From UBA2185 sp964564625 (GTDB lineage: Bacteria; Desulfobacterota; Syntrophia; Syntrophales; UBA2185): a stretch of 64,000 bases of DNA. The notes below the pieces were generated by a model, which did no database searches, was not told where the DNA came from, and worked only from the letters and a program-made list of their open reading frames with translations. The stretch is taken from positions 1 to 64,000 of the forward strand of contig CAZMBE010000010.1 of NCBI GenBank assembly GCA_964564625.1, read 5' to 3'. Below are positions 8,538 through 17,030 of the stretch, in pieces. How positions within the stretch are numbered: position 1 is the first letter of the stretch; every line of letters starts with the position of its first letter. A program made the translations under genes and the position numbers.

Positions 8538-10022
8538 TCAGTATCCCTTAACGGCTTCGAAGACCTCACGAGAGCTGTCCACCGGCATAAGGCCGTATTT
8601 CTCACCCTGGAAATTGTAATAATTGAAGGGTGGACCCTCAACGATGTTCTTCCCGCCCACGCTAAGCCCCCAATGATCCGTGGCAACCACCGTGCCCCCT
8701 TCTACACTGGTCACCCATTCTTGCTGCCCCCGCATATACGCTGAGAACTTGTAACTCGTAAAGTCGCTGCTTTTCATCCGGTTTTGGTGGCCGGCGAGGC
8801 TTGACGCGCGCATCTCCTGGGAATATTGATACATCATTGATGACGTCTTCTTCATCATCTCCCTCACCTTCGCCATCCCCTGGCGGACATACTCCGAGGC
8901 CCATCGTTCGTTGATCCGGAAGCTTTCGGCAATTTTAATGAGGGAAGGGAGATAGAGGGCAAACTGGGATTCAGGCGCCCAAAAACCCATGGGAATAATA
9001 CCCCACTGTCCGGCGTTGTCAGGGGGTGAGCCTATCACATCGTAGTAGCCAATACAGGGCACACCATGCCTATTTGTGTAGGAGATCAAGGCAATCTCCG
9101 CGTCCACTTGCTTTTTAAGAAAAGCAGACCCTTCCCTGGCCGCCGAAGGATTCACATGACGTTCCAGAACCTTGTGGTTGCGTGCGCCCGTGTGCCTCGC
9201 TGCAACAATGAGGGCATCGATGGGTCGCATATACTCATAATGAAGGCCTGGTATTTTAGCGCTGTCAAAGTACGGGATTCGGGATCGCGCCACAAACCCC
9301 ACCGTCGTGAAGATAAAACCTGCATTCTCGTCAGGAGATGAGCAAACGGCCGTCCCCTTGGCGGCAACGAGATTCCAGCCTTGAGGGACCATGAGTCGGC
9401 ACGAGTTGTCTTGTGCCGAAACCTGCCTCATCGGCGGCACTGCAGGTTCTCTCCCTTTTGCCTGAGAGGCGCTTCGATAGGCTTGGTCATCGAGGAGGGT
9501 GATGTTTGCAATGATGGTGAGGAGGGTGGGCACCATCTTATTAAATTGCTTCGCCGGCGCCTCATACCCGAACACAACCGCCGTGGGATGCTTTACATGG
9601 AAAGAGTACTTTCCTTCGATGCGAGTACCCTTTGGACCGCTCCGCTGGTATTTCACCACCGTTTGCATCCGGTCGCCAGTGCTCCTTGACTCAAGGAGCC
9701 TAAGGCTTGGCATCTGCTTCATCATGTTTTTTAATGTCGAGCTCCCAAACGTTATAGAATCGAGATTCGGATCGATCTCTTCCAGAAAAAGTCCGCTCGC
9801 ATATGACACGTTTTTCGGGTCTGTAACAAACACCATCCTGCCGCTGGAGTATCTCTGGGTGCCAACTTTCCATTTTTTGGGCTTGTAGAGCCCAAAAGTG
9901 CCATCGTCTGTTACGCAATACTCATAATTCGAGAATGCCGGTTTTTTCTGAGCATTTAGGGTTGATGGGAAACACATGACGATTATCATGAATGCGGAAA
10001 TGCATATGTGCTGTAAAGCCAT
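8538..10022 (-). CDS. Exported protein with two PsbP/DUF1795-like domains
   Basis: The ATG at 10022 has GGGAGGG upstream and begins a signal peptide (MALQHICISAFMIIVMCF..., cleavage near LNAQ). Two units follow that look alike. Residues about 30-155 have GTFGLYKPKKWKVGTQ and end with LTIIANITLLD. Residues about 180-375 have SCRLMVPQGWNLVAAKG and end with LIKIAESFRI. Both resemble the Mog1/PsbP/DUF1795 alpha-beta-alpha fold found in many exported proteins of unknown role. The C-terminal about 120 residues start with a Met/Ser-rich helix and end in a beta-rich part (YMRGQQEWVTSVEGGTVVATDH). It is probably periplasmic. Function not known. Confidence 0.65.
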   Translation of the reverse strand: MALQHICISAFMIIVMCFPSTLNAQKKPAFSNYEYCVTDDGTFGLYKPKKWKVGTQRYSSGRMVFVTDPKNVSYASGLFLEEIDPNLDSITFGSSTLKNMMKQMPSLRLLESRSTGDRMQTVVKYQRSGPKGTRIEGKYSFHVKHPTAVVFGYEAPAKQFNKMVPTLLTIIANITLLDDQAYRSASQAKGREPAVPPMRQVSAQDNSCRLMVPQGWNLVAAKGTAVCSSPDENAGFIFTTVGFVARSRIPYFDSAKIPGLHYEYMRPIDALIVAARHTGARNHKVLERHVNPSAAREGSAFLKKQVDAEIALISYTNRHGVPCIGYYDVIGSPPDNAGQWGIIPMGFWAPESQFALYLPSLIKIAESFRINERWASEYVRQGMAKVREMMKKTSSMMYQYSQEMRASSLAGHQNRMKSSDFTSYKFSAYMRGQQEWVTSVEGGTVVATDHWGLSVGGKNIVEGPPFNYYNFQGEKYGLMPVDSSREVFEAVKGY

Positions 10023-10299
10023 ATTTCCCTCCCCATTAATAGAGTTGTTTGAAGAAGCACGTCACAGTTTCGAGAACTCGCTTTGGGCTGAATAGAATCT
10101 ATGAAAACCGAATTGTCCATTCACTGACAATCATTTGCTTTTCGATTTGCTGAGTATAAGACAAGGGGATCTTGTATGTCAAAAGAAATCAGGCGGCATG
10201 ATGTGGGGGCTGTGCCGATTACCGAAAAGATGATTTCCCCCGCCATGCAAAATCCACTGTATCCCTTTTGTAAAAGGGGAGGTATACAGGCAGACATGT
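10023..10299. other. Intergenic region
   Basis: Just under 280 bases between two minus-strand genes. No gene, RNA or convincing promoter was recognised. Confidence 0.4.
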
Positions 10300-11439
10300 T
10301 TACGGGTTCCGTATGCCTGATGCAGACGTTCGCTGCACAAAACTGCCGGGATGCGCATCTAGTATTTTCTTTTCTTCCATATATCGGCGGGCATCATCAG
10401 CGCTCGCAAAATGTCCGATCATTATTCTATACCACACACCCCGCCCGGCAAGAGTAACTCTCTCCATGTGAATATCCGGCTGTTCTTTTTGCACATTCTT
10501 TACAAACGCCACGGCCTCATCCTTGTCTGTTTCGGGATATGCCTTTATCTGCACGGCATATTTTCCGTTCGTTGTGATCTTTGAAGGAGTAATTGGGCGT
10601 ATATCATCAGCCCTACCTTTCTGCGTTTTCTCTTCACCGGGGAACATCGCAGCTGATTTGGCAATCGCGGACTTTTCTTCCTTCACAATCGAAGAAACGG
10701 AAGGCGACAGCACCCTCGGTTCAATCTGGGAACTTTGCATGCGCGGAACCGGTTCGGTCTTTTCGACCCCCGGAAGCGCGGATAATGGAGTGGCTGCTTC
10801 CTCTGTGCTTTTACCGGAATCACCCGAAGGGAATTTCGAGTGTCGCATATCCGGATCGTATCGCCAAACAGTACCAGAGCTCGTCATTCCCGCGATGGTT
10901 TCATATCTGTACTGCCAAGAGAGGCACTCCCGAGAGTAATGACATACCTCTTGCCAACGCCACTCCGTCCGGCAGTTGAGGGGTGATGACCCCACACACA
11001 CTGAAGTAGGGACTTGTTGTTGAGTGCACACTTTGTTATCCCCTCCCCATTCTGCGCACTTATCGCGAATCGCTTTCTTCTCGCTTTTCAATTGATTTTC
11101 CACGTTGAGGAGAACGAGATCGCCTCCCTGACGGGTGGCCTCCTTGAGTAACATCTCCTCGAGTTTGTCTGGCGTCTTCTTCTCTTCTCCCTCACCGGTT
11201 TGGTAGAAGGCGCTTATGCTCCCCAGTGTGAAGTAGCCCTTGCTTTCCAGAGTCTTCACATTGTCGCGGGTTATCTTGGCCGGTCCCTGCCGTTCCTGAA
11301 ACTTGTGGCTGAGAATAGGCGTATACTCTACATACTCCCTTGGTGTACTGCAGCCTGCCGGCAATATACCGACCGCCATCATTGTCCAGAGAGCCACTGC
11401 CCTGACAACATTGTCGCCAAACGTGAATATCTTCCTCAT
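10300..11439 (-). CDS. SPOR-domain lipoprotein
   Basis: A 379-residue protein with GGGAGG before the ATG. Residues 1-30 form a lipoprotein signal with lipobox LPAGC, so the mature N-terminus would be lipidated at Cys30. Residues about 50-115 resemble the small envelope stress-type domain of surface lipoproteins (TLESKGYFTLGSISA, RQGGDLVLLNVEN). A Cys/Trp-rich region follows (six Cys between about 130 and 180, likely disulfides) and a Pro/Ser linker. The C-terminal about 75 residues are a SPOR domain (YAVQIKAYPETDKDEAVAFV, WYRIMIGHFASADDARRYME). SPOR domains bind denuded septal peptidoglycan, so a cell-wall or division-site location is inferred. Confidence 0.8.
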   Translation of the reverse strand: MRKIFTFGDNVVRAVALWTMMAVGILPAGCSTPREYVEYTPILSHKFQERQGPAKITRDNVKTLESKGYFTLGSISAFYQTGEGEEKKTPDKLEEMLLKEATRQGGDLVLLNVENQLKSEKKAIRDKCAEWGGDNKVCTQQQVPTSVCVGSSPLNCRTEWRWQEVCHYSRECLSWQYRYETIAGMTSSGTVWRYDPDMRHSKFPSGDSGKSTEEAATPLSALPGVEKTEPVPRMQSSQIEPRVLSPSVSSIVKEEKSAIAKSAAMFPGEEKTQKGRADDIRPITPSKITTNGKYAVQIKAYPETDKDEAVAFVKNVQKEQPDIHMERVTLAGRGVWYRIMIGHFASADDARRYMEEKKILDAHPGSFVQRTSASGIRNP

Positions 11440-11631
11440 GGTAGGCCTCCCTTTTATCTATGACTGTAGTGTCTCTTTATGCCCTCAATGAGCACAAATC
11501 AAGGATGTTTATTGATTTCAGAAAGGAACAGGGCGATGTGATGGTAAAAAAACTCCTGCTGATCATTCATGTTATTGAGTAAAACTATGGTAAATATTAT
11601 GGATTTAAAATGAGGATACGGTGGTTAAATG

Positions 11632-12459
11632 CTATTGCCAAAACAACTCTCGAGTAATACGCCCTGTAACCGTGTCGTATTCGAGGTTTCTGCATTTTCC
11701 CCCGGGATTGCCCTCAACCCTTTGCGTAAGCGGAAACGCCGAGATATGCCATAACGGCAAAACAATAGTCTTACCCGTGCGGGAGATGTCGCTAATGTAG
11801 AACTCCGAAGGCTGTTCGCCTTTTCCCCTCAAATAGTTGGCGGCTGCCTCAGCGGCTGCGCGGAACTCCGCCGGCAGCGCCGCCAGATCGGTAAGCTCTG
11901 TGGCCGTAACATCCTCTTCTGCTATCATTACATCCTCAAGCGTCATCCTTGGTCCCTTCCATACAAACCAGATCCGCTTTTTCTCCTTTAGCGCGCGATG
12001 GAGGTCTCTTTCAACGGCAGCAAAACGGGGATGTCGCCGCTCAAGATATGCGATCCCATCATGACCCTGAAACCCAACCTTCACCTTGTCCGCACTTGCC
12101 TCGGCAAGATATGCAACAAAATCATTATCCGCCCTTTTGATCTCAACTATCTCTCCCGTGCTATCTACGCTGACACCCACTGGATGTTGGCGTTCTAAAC
12201 TTTTCTGTACCAAAGTGAGATGGTATTGATAATCCTTGTGGTGCCGAGACAATCTACCCTTTTGACCCCATTGGAATATTATTGCCGCATCAGCGGTACT
12301 TTCTTGAACGCGTGTAGCAATTAACAGCCTTAACAACACTGCATGCGTCTCTTCCTCTCTGTCCTTCATGGCCCAGGCAGAGAAAACAATGCTCGTCACA
12401 ACCCCAAGTGTAATGAGAATTGCGGTTAATTGGCGGTATAGGAGAAATTTTGTTTCCAC
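11632..12459 (-). CDS. Membrane-anchored periplasmic protein, unknown
   Basis: A 275-residue protein whose start appears to be GTG at 12459; the upstream ribosome site is poor, so the start is not certain. One N-terminal hydrophobic segment (about residues 10-30, LTAILITLGVVTSIVFSAWAM) suggests an anchor or uncleaved signal. A mostly helical, charged region to about 130 follows, then a part with YISDISRTGKTIVLPLW and a short beta C-terminus (CRNLEYDTVTGRITRELFWQ). No domain is recognised. It is the last gene of the long minus-strand run of exported proteins. Confidence 0.6.
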   Translation of the reverse strand: METKFLLYRQLTAILITLGVVTSIVFSAWAMKDREEETHAVLLRLLIATRVQESTADAAIIFQWGQKGRLSRHHKDYQYHLTLVQKSLERQHPVGVSVDSTGEIVEIKRADNDFVAYLAEASADKVKVGFQGHDGIAYLERRHPRFAAVERDLHRALKEKKRIWFVWKGPRMTLEDVMIAEEDVTATELTDLAALPAEFRAAAEAAANYLRGKGEQPSEFYISDISRTGKTIVLPLWHISAFPLTQRVEGNPGGKCRNLEYDTVTGRITRELFWQ

Positions 12460-12709
12460 GTGGATTCATCATCCTAAAGTACAACCAAAGCTCCTGCTCA
12501 GAATCCTTGTTTGTAGTATTTCCCGCAACAATATTTCACTATAATATACGCCGTATCTGGAAATTGTGCAAGGCTAAGGTATTCTACCTTCGATCAAAAC
12601 CTCAATAAAGAACACGCATATCTTCCAGGGATCAGTATCACGCGGTTGCTACACCGTGGGAATTGAAGCTTTCACCTCACGTTTTCCATGGACCACTGGT
12701 ATGTTTTGA

Positions 12710-12761
12710 TTGATCAATTCTTATATCTGGATTATAAATTATCGTCAAAATTATTGATCAA
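12710..12761. promoter_or_regulatory. Two TTGATCAA palindromes upstream of the symporter gene
   Basis: The perfect 8-bp palindrome TTGATCAA occurs at 12710-12717 and 12754-12761, 44 bases apart centre to centre, within an AT-rich stretch ending 16 bases before the start at 12778. Four helical turns of spacing fits a pair of binding sites for a dimeric regulator that loops or pairs. No regulator is identified. The rest of 12460-12777 holds nothing recognisable. Confidence 0.3.
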
Positions 12762-12777
12762 CGTTTGAATATAGAAC

Positions 12778-13680
12778 ATGACACGATTCCTGAGAGACAG
12801 AAATGTTATTTTTTCCTCGGCAATGCTGACGGGTTTAGCATTTCCCCAGTTGACCCCCTGGACAGAACCCCTAACTCTCCCAGTGCTTGCCCTTGTGATG
12901 ACCTTGGCTACTATAAATATACCCGACAATTTTTTTACATCCTTCCGTTCTTTACTGATCCCTTCCATAGCGGGGATACTGATAAATTACCTGATACTGG
13001 GAGGGTCCATCCTGGCCATGAGCGCCTTGGTCATTCATCAGGAAGACATCTGGATCGGCTTTGTGCTTGTCGCAGCGGTACCTCCGGCGGTGGCAGTGAT
13101 TCCATTTACAAATATTTTAAAAGGTAACATAATATACACTCTGGCTGGTACGGCAGCGGCCTATCTCGCGGCTCTTATAATTATGCCTCTCATGTTCTTG
13201 TTCTTTCTTGGTGTGACCTTTGCCGCCCCCCAGAAACTTATCATGATTATAATCCTGCTTATTGTTTTTCCCGTCGTGGTTTCCCGTATCATCATTCGAA
13301 GTGGCATCCATTACAGGATAGCCCCCTACCACGGTCCTCTGACAAACTGGGGGTTTTTCATTGTCTTGTATACATTAATTGGTCTGAATCGAGAAACGAT
13401 CTTTAGAGAACCTCTCATGTTACTATCAGTTGCCGCCATTCTCTTTGTGAGTACATTTTTACTGGGGTTTCTCATTGAATTAATCGGCCGTCTCGTTAAA
13501 ATAAATAAAAATGATCTCGTTAGTCTTGTTCTGTTAGGTACCATGAAAAATCAGGGCATCGCCGGTGGTCTTGCTATATCCTTATTTACAAGAGAATCCG
13601 CCCTTCCTGCGGCAGTGTCCAGTGTTTTTATGATCCTTTTCTTCATGTGGCTTGATATCAGAAAATCACGGAGGAGATGA
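12778..13680 (+). CDS. Bile acid:sodium symporter (SBF/BASS) family transporter
   Basis: A 300-residue integral membrane protein with about nine or ten hydrophobic segments. Family marks are AAVPPAVAVIPFTNILKGN (about 99-117, the Na-site loop of the first half) and TMKNQGIAGGLAISLF (about 255-270) in the second half. BASS proteins move organic acids with sodium across the inner membrane; the substrate here is unknown. The start codon has a weak ribosome site. The last residues (WLDIRKSRRR) come from DNA that, in another frame, encodes a piece of IS91 transposase. The native C-terminus therefore seems replaced just after the last membrane segment. Confidence 0.8.
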   Translation: MTRFLRDRNVIFSSAMLTGLAFPQLTPWTEPLTLPVLALVMTLATINIPDNFFTSFRSLLIPSIAGILINYLILGGSILAMSALVIHQEDIWIGFVLVAAVPPAVAVIPFTNILKGNIIYTLAGTAAAYLAALIIMPLMFLFFLGVTFAAPQKLIMIIILLIVFPVVVSRIIIRSGIHYRIAPYHGPLTNWGFFIVLYTLIGLNRETIFREPLMLLSVAAILFVSTFLLGFLIELIGRLVKINKNDLVSLVLLGTMKNQGIAGGLAISLFTRESALPAAVSSVFMILFFMWLDIRKSRRR

Positions 13681-14066
13681 TCCGGATGCTCTCCAAATGG
13701 CGGCATTCCGGATTCCATGCCTTCTCCGGAAACCGCATCTCACCCCGGGACAAAACGGCCATGGAAAACCTGGCCTGCTACATCATCCGGCCATCCTTCT
13801 CCCAGGAACGGATGCGGTATCTGGATCAGGAGGCGCAGGTTGTCTATAATTCCAAGGCCTGCCCAGGACACCGATCCGGGGACTGCAAAAAGACAACGAT
13901 ATTTTCCACCATGGAATGGCTGGCGGCCATGTGTTCCCACATCCCGAACAAAGGCGAGCAGATGGTGCGTTATTACGGATACTACAGCAACGTCTCCCGG
14001 GGAAAACGCGACCGAAAGGGTGAAACGATTTCTCACAAGAGCGCCCGATACGATTCATCTCCCTGA
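13648..14066 (+). pseudogene. IS91-family transposase C-terminal remnant
   Basis: The frame from about 13662 to 14066 reads ITEEMIRMLSKWRHSGF, then MENLACYIIRPSFSQERM, TMEWLAAMCSHIPNKGEQ and MVRYYGYYSNVSRGKR. These are typical of the C-terminal part of IS91-type (HUH, Y2) transposases. A further GLISE match in another frame at 13648-13661 suggests a one-base loss in an A run. The N-terminal catalytic part with the HUH and tyrosine motifs is absent, so it is a dead fragment. It overlaps the 3' end of the symporter gene. The copy of a 70-bp repeat at 14095 follows it. Confidence 0.8.
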
Positions 14067-14094
14067 TGATCGGCAAATCAGGCAATATTCTGCA

Positions 14095-14164
14095 GCCAAA
14101 AACGGTTTGACACTCAAAATCCTTCCCCATATACTCTCATTGCGATAAAGGAAGTTCTTATCAA
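14095..14164 (+). repeat. 70-bp direct repeat, copy A, with sigma-70 type promoter
   Basis: Matches 17031-17100 at 66 of 70 positions; the four differences are all transitions. It carries TTGACA (14107-14112), a 17-bp spacer and TATACT (14130-14135), a near-consensus promoter reading rightward. Copy B drives the ABC operon; copy A lies after the IS91 remnant, 260 bases before the 14396 gene. The 2.87 kb between the copies holds the nucleotidyltransferase pair, the JAMM-like gene and the REP-associated transposase. The rest of 14165-14395 is AT-rich and without a called gene. Confidence 0.85.
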
Positions 14165-14395
14165 GACAAATATTTTTTCTGAGGACTTTAGGAGGAAGAG
14201 AGATAATTACAATCAGAGGCAGCCGCTTAGGATGTTGTTCCCGAAGGTCAGGGACTGTTTTCGTTTTTTCCTCGAACAAAACTTATCACAGATATCGCCG
14301 TCTATATTAAATGGTTGTAATTTTGTGATATATTTTATAAAAATAAATTCGATATATGTTTAAAGCAGCAGCATCAAGACTTCTTTGGGGCGGCA

Positions 14396-14584
14396 ATGAT
14401 TGAAAAGACCGTGAGAAAAATCGATTTGAAAAATGATTCATCGATAACAGATGATTTGGCTTACTGGCTCAGCAAGACGCCCGATGAACGAATATCAGCT
14501 ATTGAATTCCTGAGAAGGCAATATCATGGAAGTTCAGCAAGACTTCAAAGAGTTGCTCGAGTTATTCAACGTACACAAGGTTGA
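14396..14584 (+). CDS. Small protein paired with nucleotidyltransferase (toxin-antitoxin-like)
   Basis: A 62-residue charged protein (MIEKTVRKIDLKNDSS..., YWLSKTPDERISAIEFLRRQ). Its 3' end overlaps the next gene by 59 bases in another frame, which implies translational coupling. Small proteins of this type (KTPxERxxAxExLRRQ) recur directly ahead of MNT-like nucleotidyltransferases in many genomes, an arrangement typical of toxin-antitoxin modules. No clear ribosome site is seen for the first gene. Its role as antitoxin or accessory protein is inferred from context only. Confidence 0.65.
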   Translation: MIEKTVRKIDLKNDSSITDDLAYWLSKTPDERISAIEFLRRQYHGSSARLQRVARVIQRTQG

Positions 14585-14972
14585 CTACATCATTGTCGAT
14601 GCATACGCACTTGGTTTTCATGGAGTGCCGCGCTATACCGGAGACCTTGATATACTTGTGAAACCGGACTCTGGCAATGCGGAAAGAATACTGAAAGCCC
14701 TGGATGTGTATGGATTTGGAGCTGTTGGGCTATCCGCGGCAGATTTTGAAAAACAGGATAATATTGTGCAGCTTGGCCATCCTCCCGTACGCATTGATAT
14801 TATAACATCCCTTACAGGCGTTTTATGGGATGATGCCTGGATCGGCAGGATCGAGGGAAGTTTCGGGGGTGTGGATGTTCAGTATATCGGGCGCAAGGAA
14901 TATATAGTAAACAAGAAAGCGTTGGGGCGGAAAAAGGATATGGCTGATCTTGAAGCCCTGGGTGAAGACTGA
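14526..14972 (+). CDS. MNT-like nucleotidyltransferase (possible toxin-antitoxin component)
   Basis: A 148-residue protein of the minimal nucleotidyltransferase type. The catalytic region is VDAYALGFHGVPRYTGDLDILV (about residues 24-45), with Asp40 and Asp42 as likely metal-binding residues and a later RIDIIT (about 97) as candidate third acid. In most relatives the first motif is GGxAL or VGAYAL; here an Asp (residue 25) replaces the usual Gly, which might weaken nucleotide binding. It overlaps the preceding small gene. Known members AMPylate or otherwise modify toxins or tRNA; here the target is unknown. Confidence 0.75.
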   Translation: MEVQQDFKELLELFNVHKVDYIIVDAYALGFHGVPRYTGDLDILVKPDSGNAERILKALDVYGFGAVGLSAADFEKQDNIVQLGHPPVRIDIITSLTGVLWDDAWIGRIEGSFGGVDVQYIGRKEYIVNKKALGRKKDMADLEALGED

Positions 14973-15097
14973 AGATTACACAAGACAGACATCAAACCTG
15001 CAATTTGGCAGGCAATCAGAATAATATACATGCCCGGCAAATTATAATTTCAAAAAAACTCGTATGATGTCCCCCGATTTCTTGTGAAAATTCATCA

Positions 15098-15733
15098 TCA
15101 TGGATTGAGGTCATAATTCCCCACACCCGCCGCGAGAGGACAAATAAAATTGTCCACCAACTCCAACTCCTGTAATGGCGTATTTGTACAATATGCGGCG
15201 ATTGAGTACTTGTAGTTCCCACAGTAGTTTTGTGTGATTGACCAGCGTACGTCCGGCTCCTTTCTTTTTGGCGCTGCTTTCAAATGGGTTATGCTGATAA
15301 TTATCTCGATGATTTCTTCGCCAAGCTCCTTTGCGTCCTCCAAAGCTGATTCCTTATCGGAGTTCGAGGCATCGATGGATTTCATGCCGTTAAACTCTTC
15401 TTTAGAGTAGGGATGGCTGTGAAAGGTGCCCAAAAACTGGAACATAGGATAAGATTCAAGGACGCTTTTAATGCGTTCGAGATGCCTGAGAGAAGGCGTC
15501 ACATCATCGAGAGACCTGGATTCAAGCATCTGCATGGGAATGGCAATGGCCGCATTCCATATGGTATCGTTTTTCTTTGCAATCCTTTGGCCAAAAAGCA
15601 AACCGTAAACCTCGCCTTCATTCAGAACACTTTTTGGTTTTTTTCTCCCTTTAAATGTCGAGGGAAACGATTCGATACTCGCCACAAGAATCGATATAAA
15701 TGCAGTCTCCGCCAAATGAACGATAACTGACAT
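15098..15733 (-). CDS. JAB/MPN (JAMM)-like metalloprotease-type protein
   Basis: Start taken at the ATG at 15733 because GGAGG lies six bases upstream; an in-frame ATG at 15748 has no such site. The 211 residues show features of the JAMM fold: a Glu in EGEVYGLLFG (about residue 41), FLGTFHSHP (His105 and His107), then a Ser-Asn-Ser-Asp (123-126) as the SxxD ligand. The distance from HxH to SxxD is longer than the usual about 7, so zinc binding is likely but not sure. JAB proteins remove ubiquitin-like tails or cleave small conjugates, and some act in phage defence. It lies in the mobile zone next to a nucleotidyltransferase pair. Function inferred only. Confidence 0.6.
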   Translation of the reverse strand: MSVIVHLAETAFISILVASIESFPSTFKGRKKPKSVLNEGEVYGLLFGQRIAKKNDTIWNAAIAIPMQMLESRSLDDVTPSLRHLERIKSVLESYPMFQFLGTFHSHPYSKEEFNGMKSIDASNSDKESALEDAKELGEEIIEIIISITHLKAAPKRKEPDVRWSITQNYCGNYKYSIAAYCTNTPLQELELVDNFICPLAAGVGNYDLNP

Positions 15734-15861
15734 AAGCTCCTCCAGCATAATTTATACAGGCATCTTGCCACGGTATTGTTTTTCAGTGGGAAGCTGGCCT
15801 GACCCCGAATATTGTACCATACGCCATGTGAAAGGTCTGCCTTTTTTCATTCTTTTCCAGT

Positions 15862-15984
15862 GCCAGGATGGGGTCAGGTCTTGAAATATAAGTTATTTTG
15901 TGTTATCAGTATCCATGGCCAGACCTCTGGGGCCAGGATGGGGTCAGGTCTTGAAATATAAGTTATTTTGTGTTATCAGTATCC
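15862..15984 (+). repeat. Duplicated 53-bp upstream end of the transposase element
   Basis: A 53-bp sequence (starting GCCAGGATGGGGTCAGG) occurs at 15862-15914, 15932-15984 and 16085-16137. The first two copies are 70 bp apart; the second ends exactly at the N gap and the third begins exactly after it. The first copy is followed by the first bases of the transposase gene (ATGGCCAGACCTCTG) before breaking off. This pattern is what contig ends in a repeat produce, so at least one copy may be artificial. Confidence 0.8.
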
Positions 15985-16084
15985 NNNNNNNNNNNNNNNN
16001 NNNNNNNNNNNNNNNNNNNNNNNNNNNNNNNNNNNNNNNNNNNNNNNNNNNNNNNNNNNNNNNNNNNNNNNNNNNNNNNNNNNN
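15985..16084. other. Assembly gap (100 N)
   Basis: Exactly 100 N, a conventional scaffolding placeholder, flanked on both sides by the same 53-bp sequence. The true distance is unknown and may be zero or negative (overlapping contigs). Confidence 0.99.
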
Positions 16085-16094
16085 GCCAGGATGG

Positions 16095-17008
16095 GGTCAG
16101 GTCTTGAAATATAAGTTATTTTGTGTTATCAGTATCCATGGCCAGACCTCTGAGAATAGAATATCCCGATGCCGTATATCATGTGACGTCACGCGGCAAT
16201 GCGCGAAACGACATATTTCATTCAGACCGGGACCGGCAAGAATTTCTATTAATCCTTGAAAAAGTATTGAGCAGGTATAACTGGCTATGCCATGCGTATA
16301 GCCTGATGACCAATCATTACCATCTTTTGATCGAGACTCCCGAGGGCAATTTATCGCAGGGTATGCGACAATTGAACGGCATATATACCCAGTACTATAA
16401 TCGGTTGCACGATAGAACGGGCCATGTATTCCAGGGTAGATATAAGGCTATTGTGGTGGAGAAGGAAAGTTATCTTCTGGAGTTATGCCGGTATGTTGTT
16501 TTAAATCCTGTTCGGGCGCAGCTGGTGAAGAAACCGGAGGATTGGAAATGGAGCAGTTATCGATACACAGCGGGGATGATAAAAGCGCCGATGTATCTGA
16601 CGACGGATTGGATTATGGGTATTTTCAGCAAGAATAGGACGGAAGCGCAGAAACTGTACCGCATGTTTGTGAAGGGGGGGATAGATACAAAGTCGCCATG
16701 GGAAGCACTTCAGGGGCAGCTATTATTGGGTGAAGAGGAGTTTATTGATAGACACATAGGTCTACTGCATGATAAAAAACAAATCAAAGAGATTCCGAAG
16801 ACACAGAGGTATTTAAACAGACCAAGGCTTTCAGCGATATTTTGCGGAGAATTGAAGAAGGCCGAAAGAGATAAGCGGATTTATGCAGCTCATGTCAAGC
16901 ACGGCTACAGGCTGAAGGAGATTGGCGATTATCTTGGGATTCATTATACTACAGTCAGCAAGGTATTAAAGAATGCGGAAGAAAACTGATATTTCAAGAC
17001 CTGACCCT
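16095..17008 (+). mobile_element. REP-associated transposase element with terminal inverted repeats
   Basis: The transposase gene 16138-16989 is bounded by an 18-bp inverted repeat: GGTCAGGTCTTGAAATAT at 16095-16112 and its complement at about 16989-17008. A further CCTGACCCC at 15798-15806 faces GGGGTCAGG upstream, giving a REP-like hairpin outside the element. Such palindromic sequences are the usual substrates of REP-associated transposases. Copy B of the 70-bp repeat begins 23 bases after the right end. Confidence 0.7.
16138..16989 (+). CDS. REP-associated tyrosine transposase (RAYT, Y1 family)
   Basis: A 283-residue protein starting MARPLRIEYP, the classic N-terminus of this family, followed by YHVTSRGNARNDIF. 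The HUH-type metal site is His60-Tyr-His62 in LMTNHYHLL. The catalytic tyrosine lies in GIYTQYYNRL (83-87), followed by GHVFQGRYKA and LCRYVVLNPVRA. A C-terminal helix-turn-helix (about 250-280, YRLKEIGDYLGIHYTTVSKV) marks the longer subfamily. These single-strand endonucleases mobilise or process REP palindromes. It looks intact. No ribosome site is seen ahead of the ATG. Upstream sequence is disturbed by duplication and the N gap. Confidence 0.92.
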   Translation: MARPLRIEYPDAVYHVTSRGNARNDIFHSDRDRQEFLLILEKVLSRYNWLCHAYSLMTNHYHLLIETPEGNLSQGMRQLNGIYTQYYNRLHDRTGHVFQGRYKAIVVEKESYLLELCRYVVLNPVRAQLVKKPEDWKWSSYRYTAGMIKAPMYLTTDWIMGIFSKNRTEAQKLYRMFVKGGIDTKSPWEALQGQLLLGEEEFIDRHIGLLHDKKQIKEIPKTQRYLNRPRLSAIFCGELKKAERDKRIYAAHVKHGYRLKEIGDYLGIHYTTVSKVLKNAEEN

Positions 17009-17030
17009 AATCCCTACTAATCCCCCCCCG

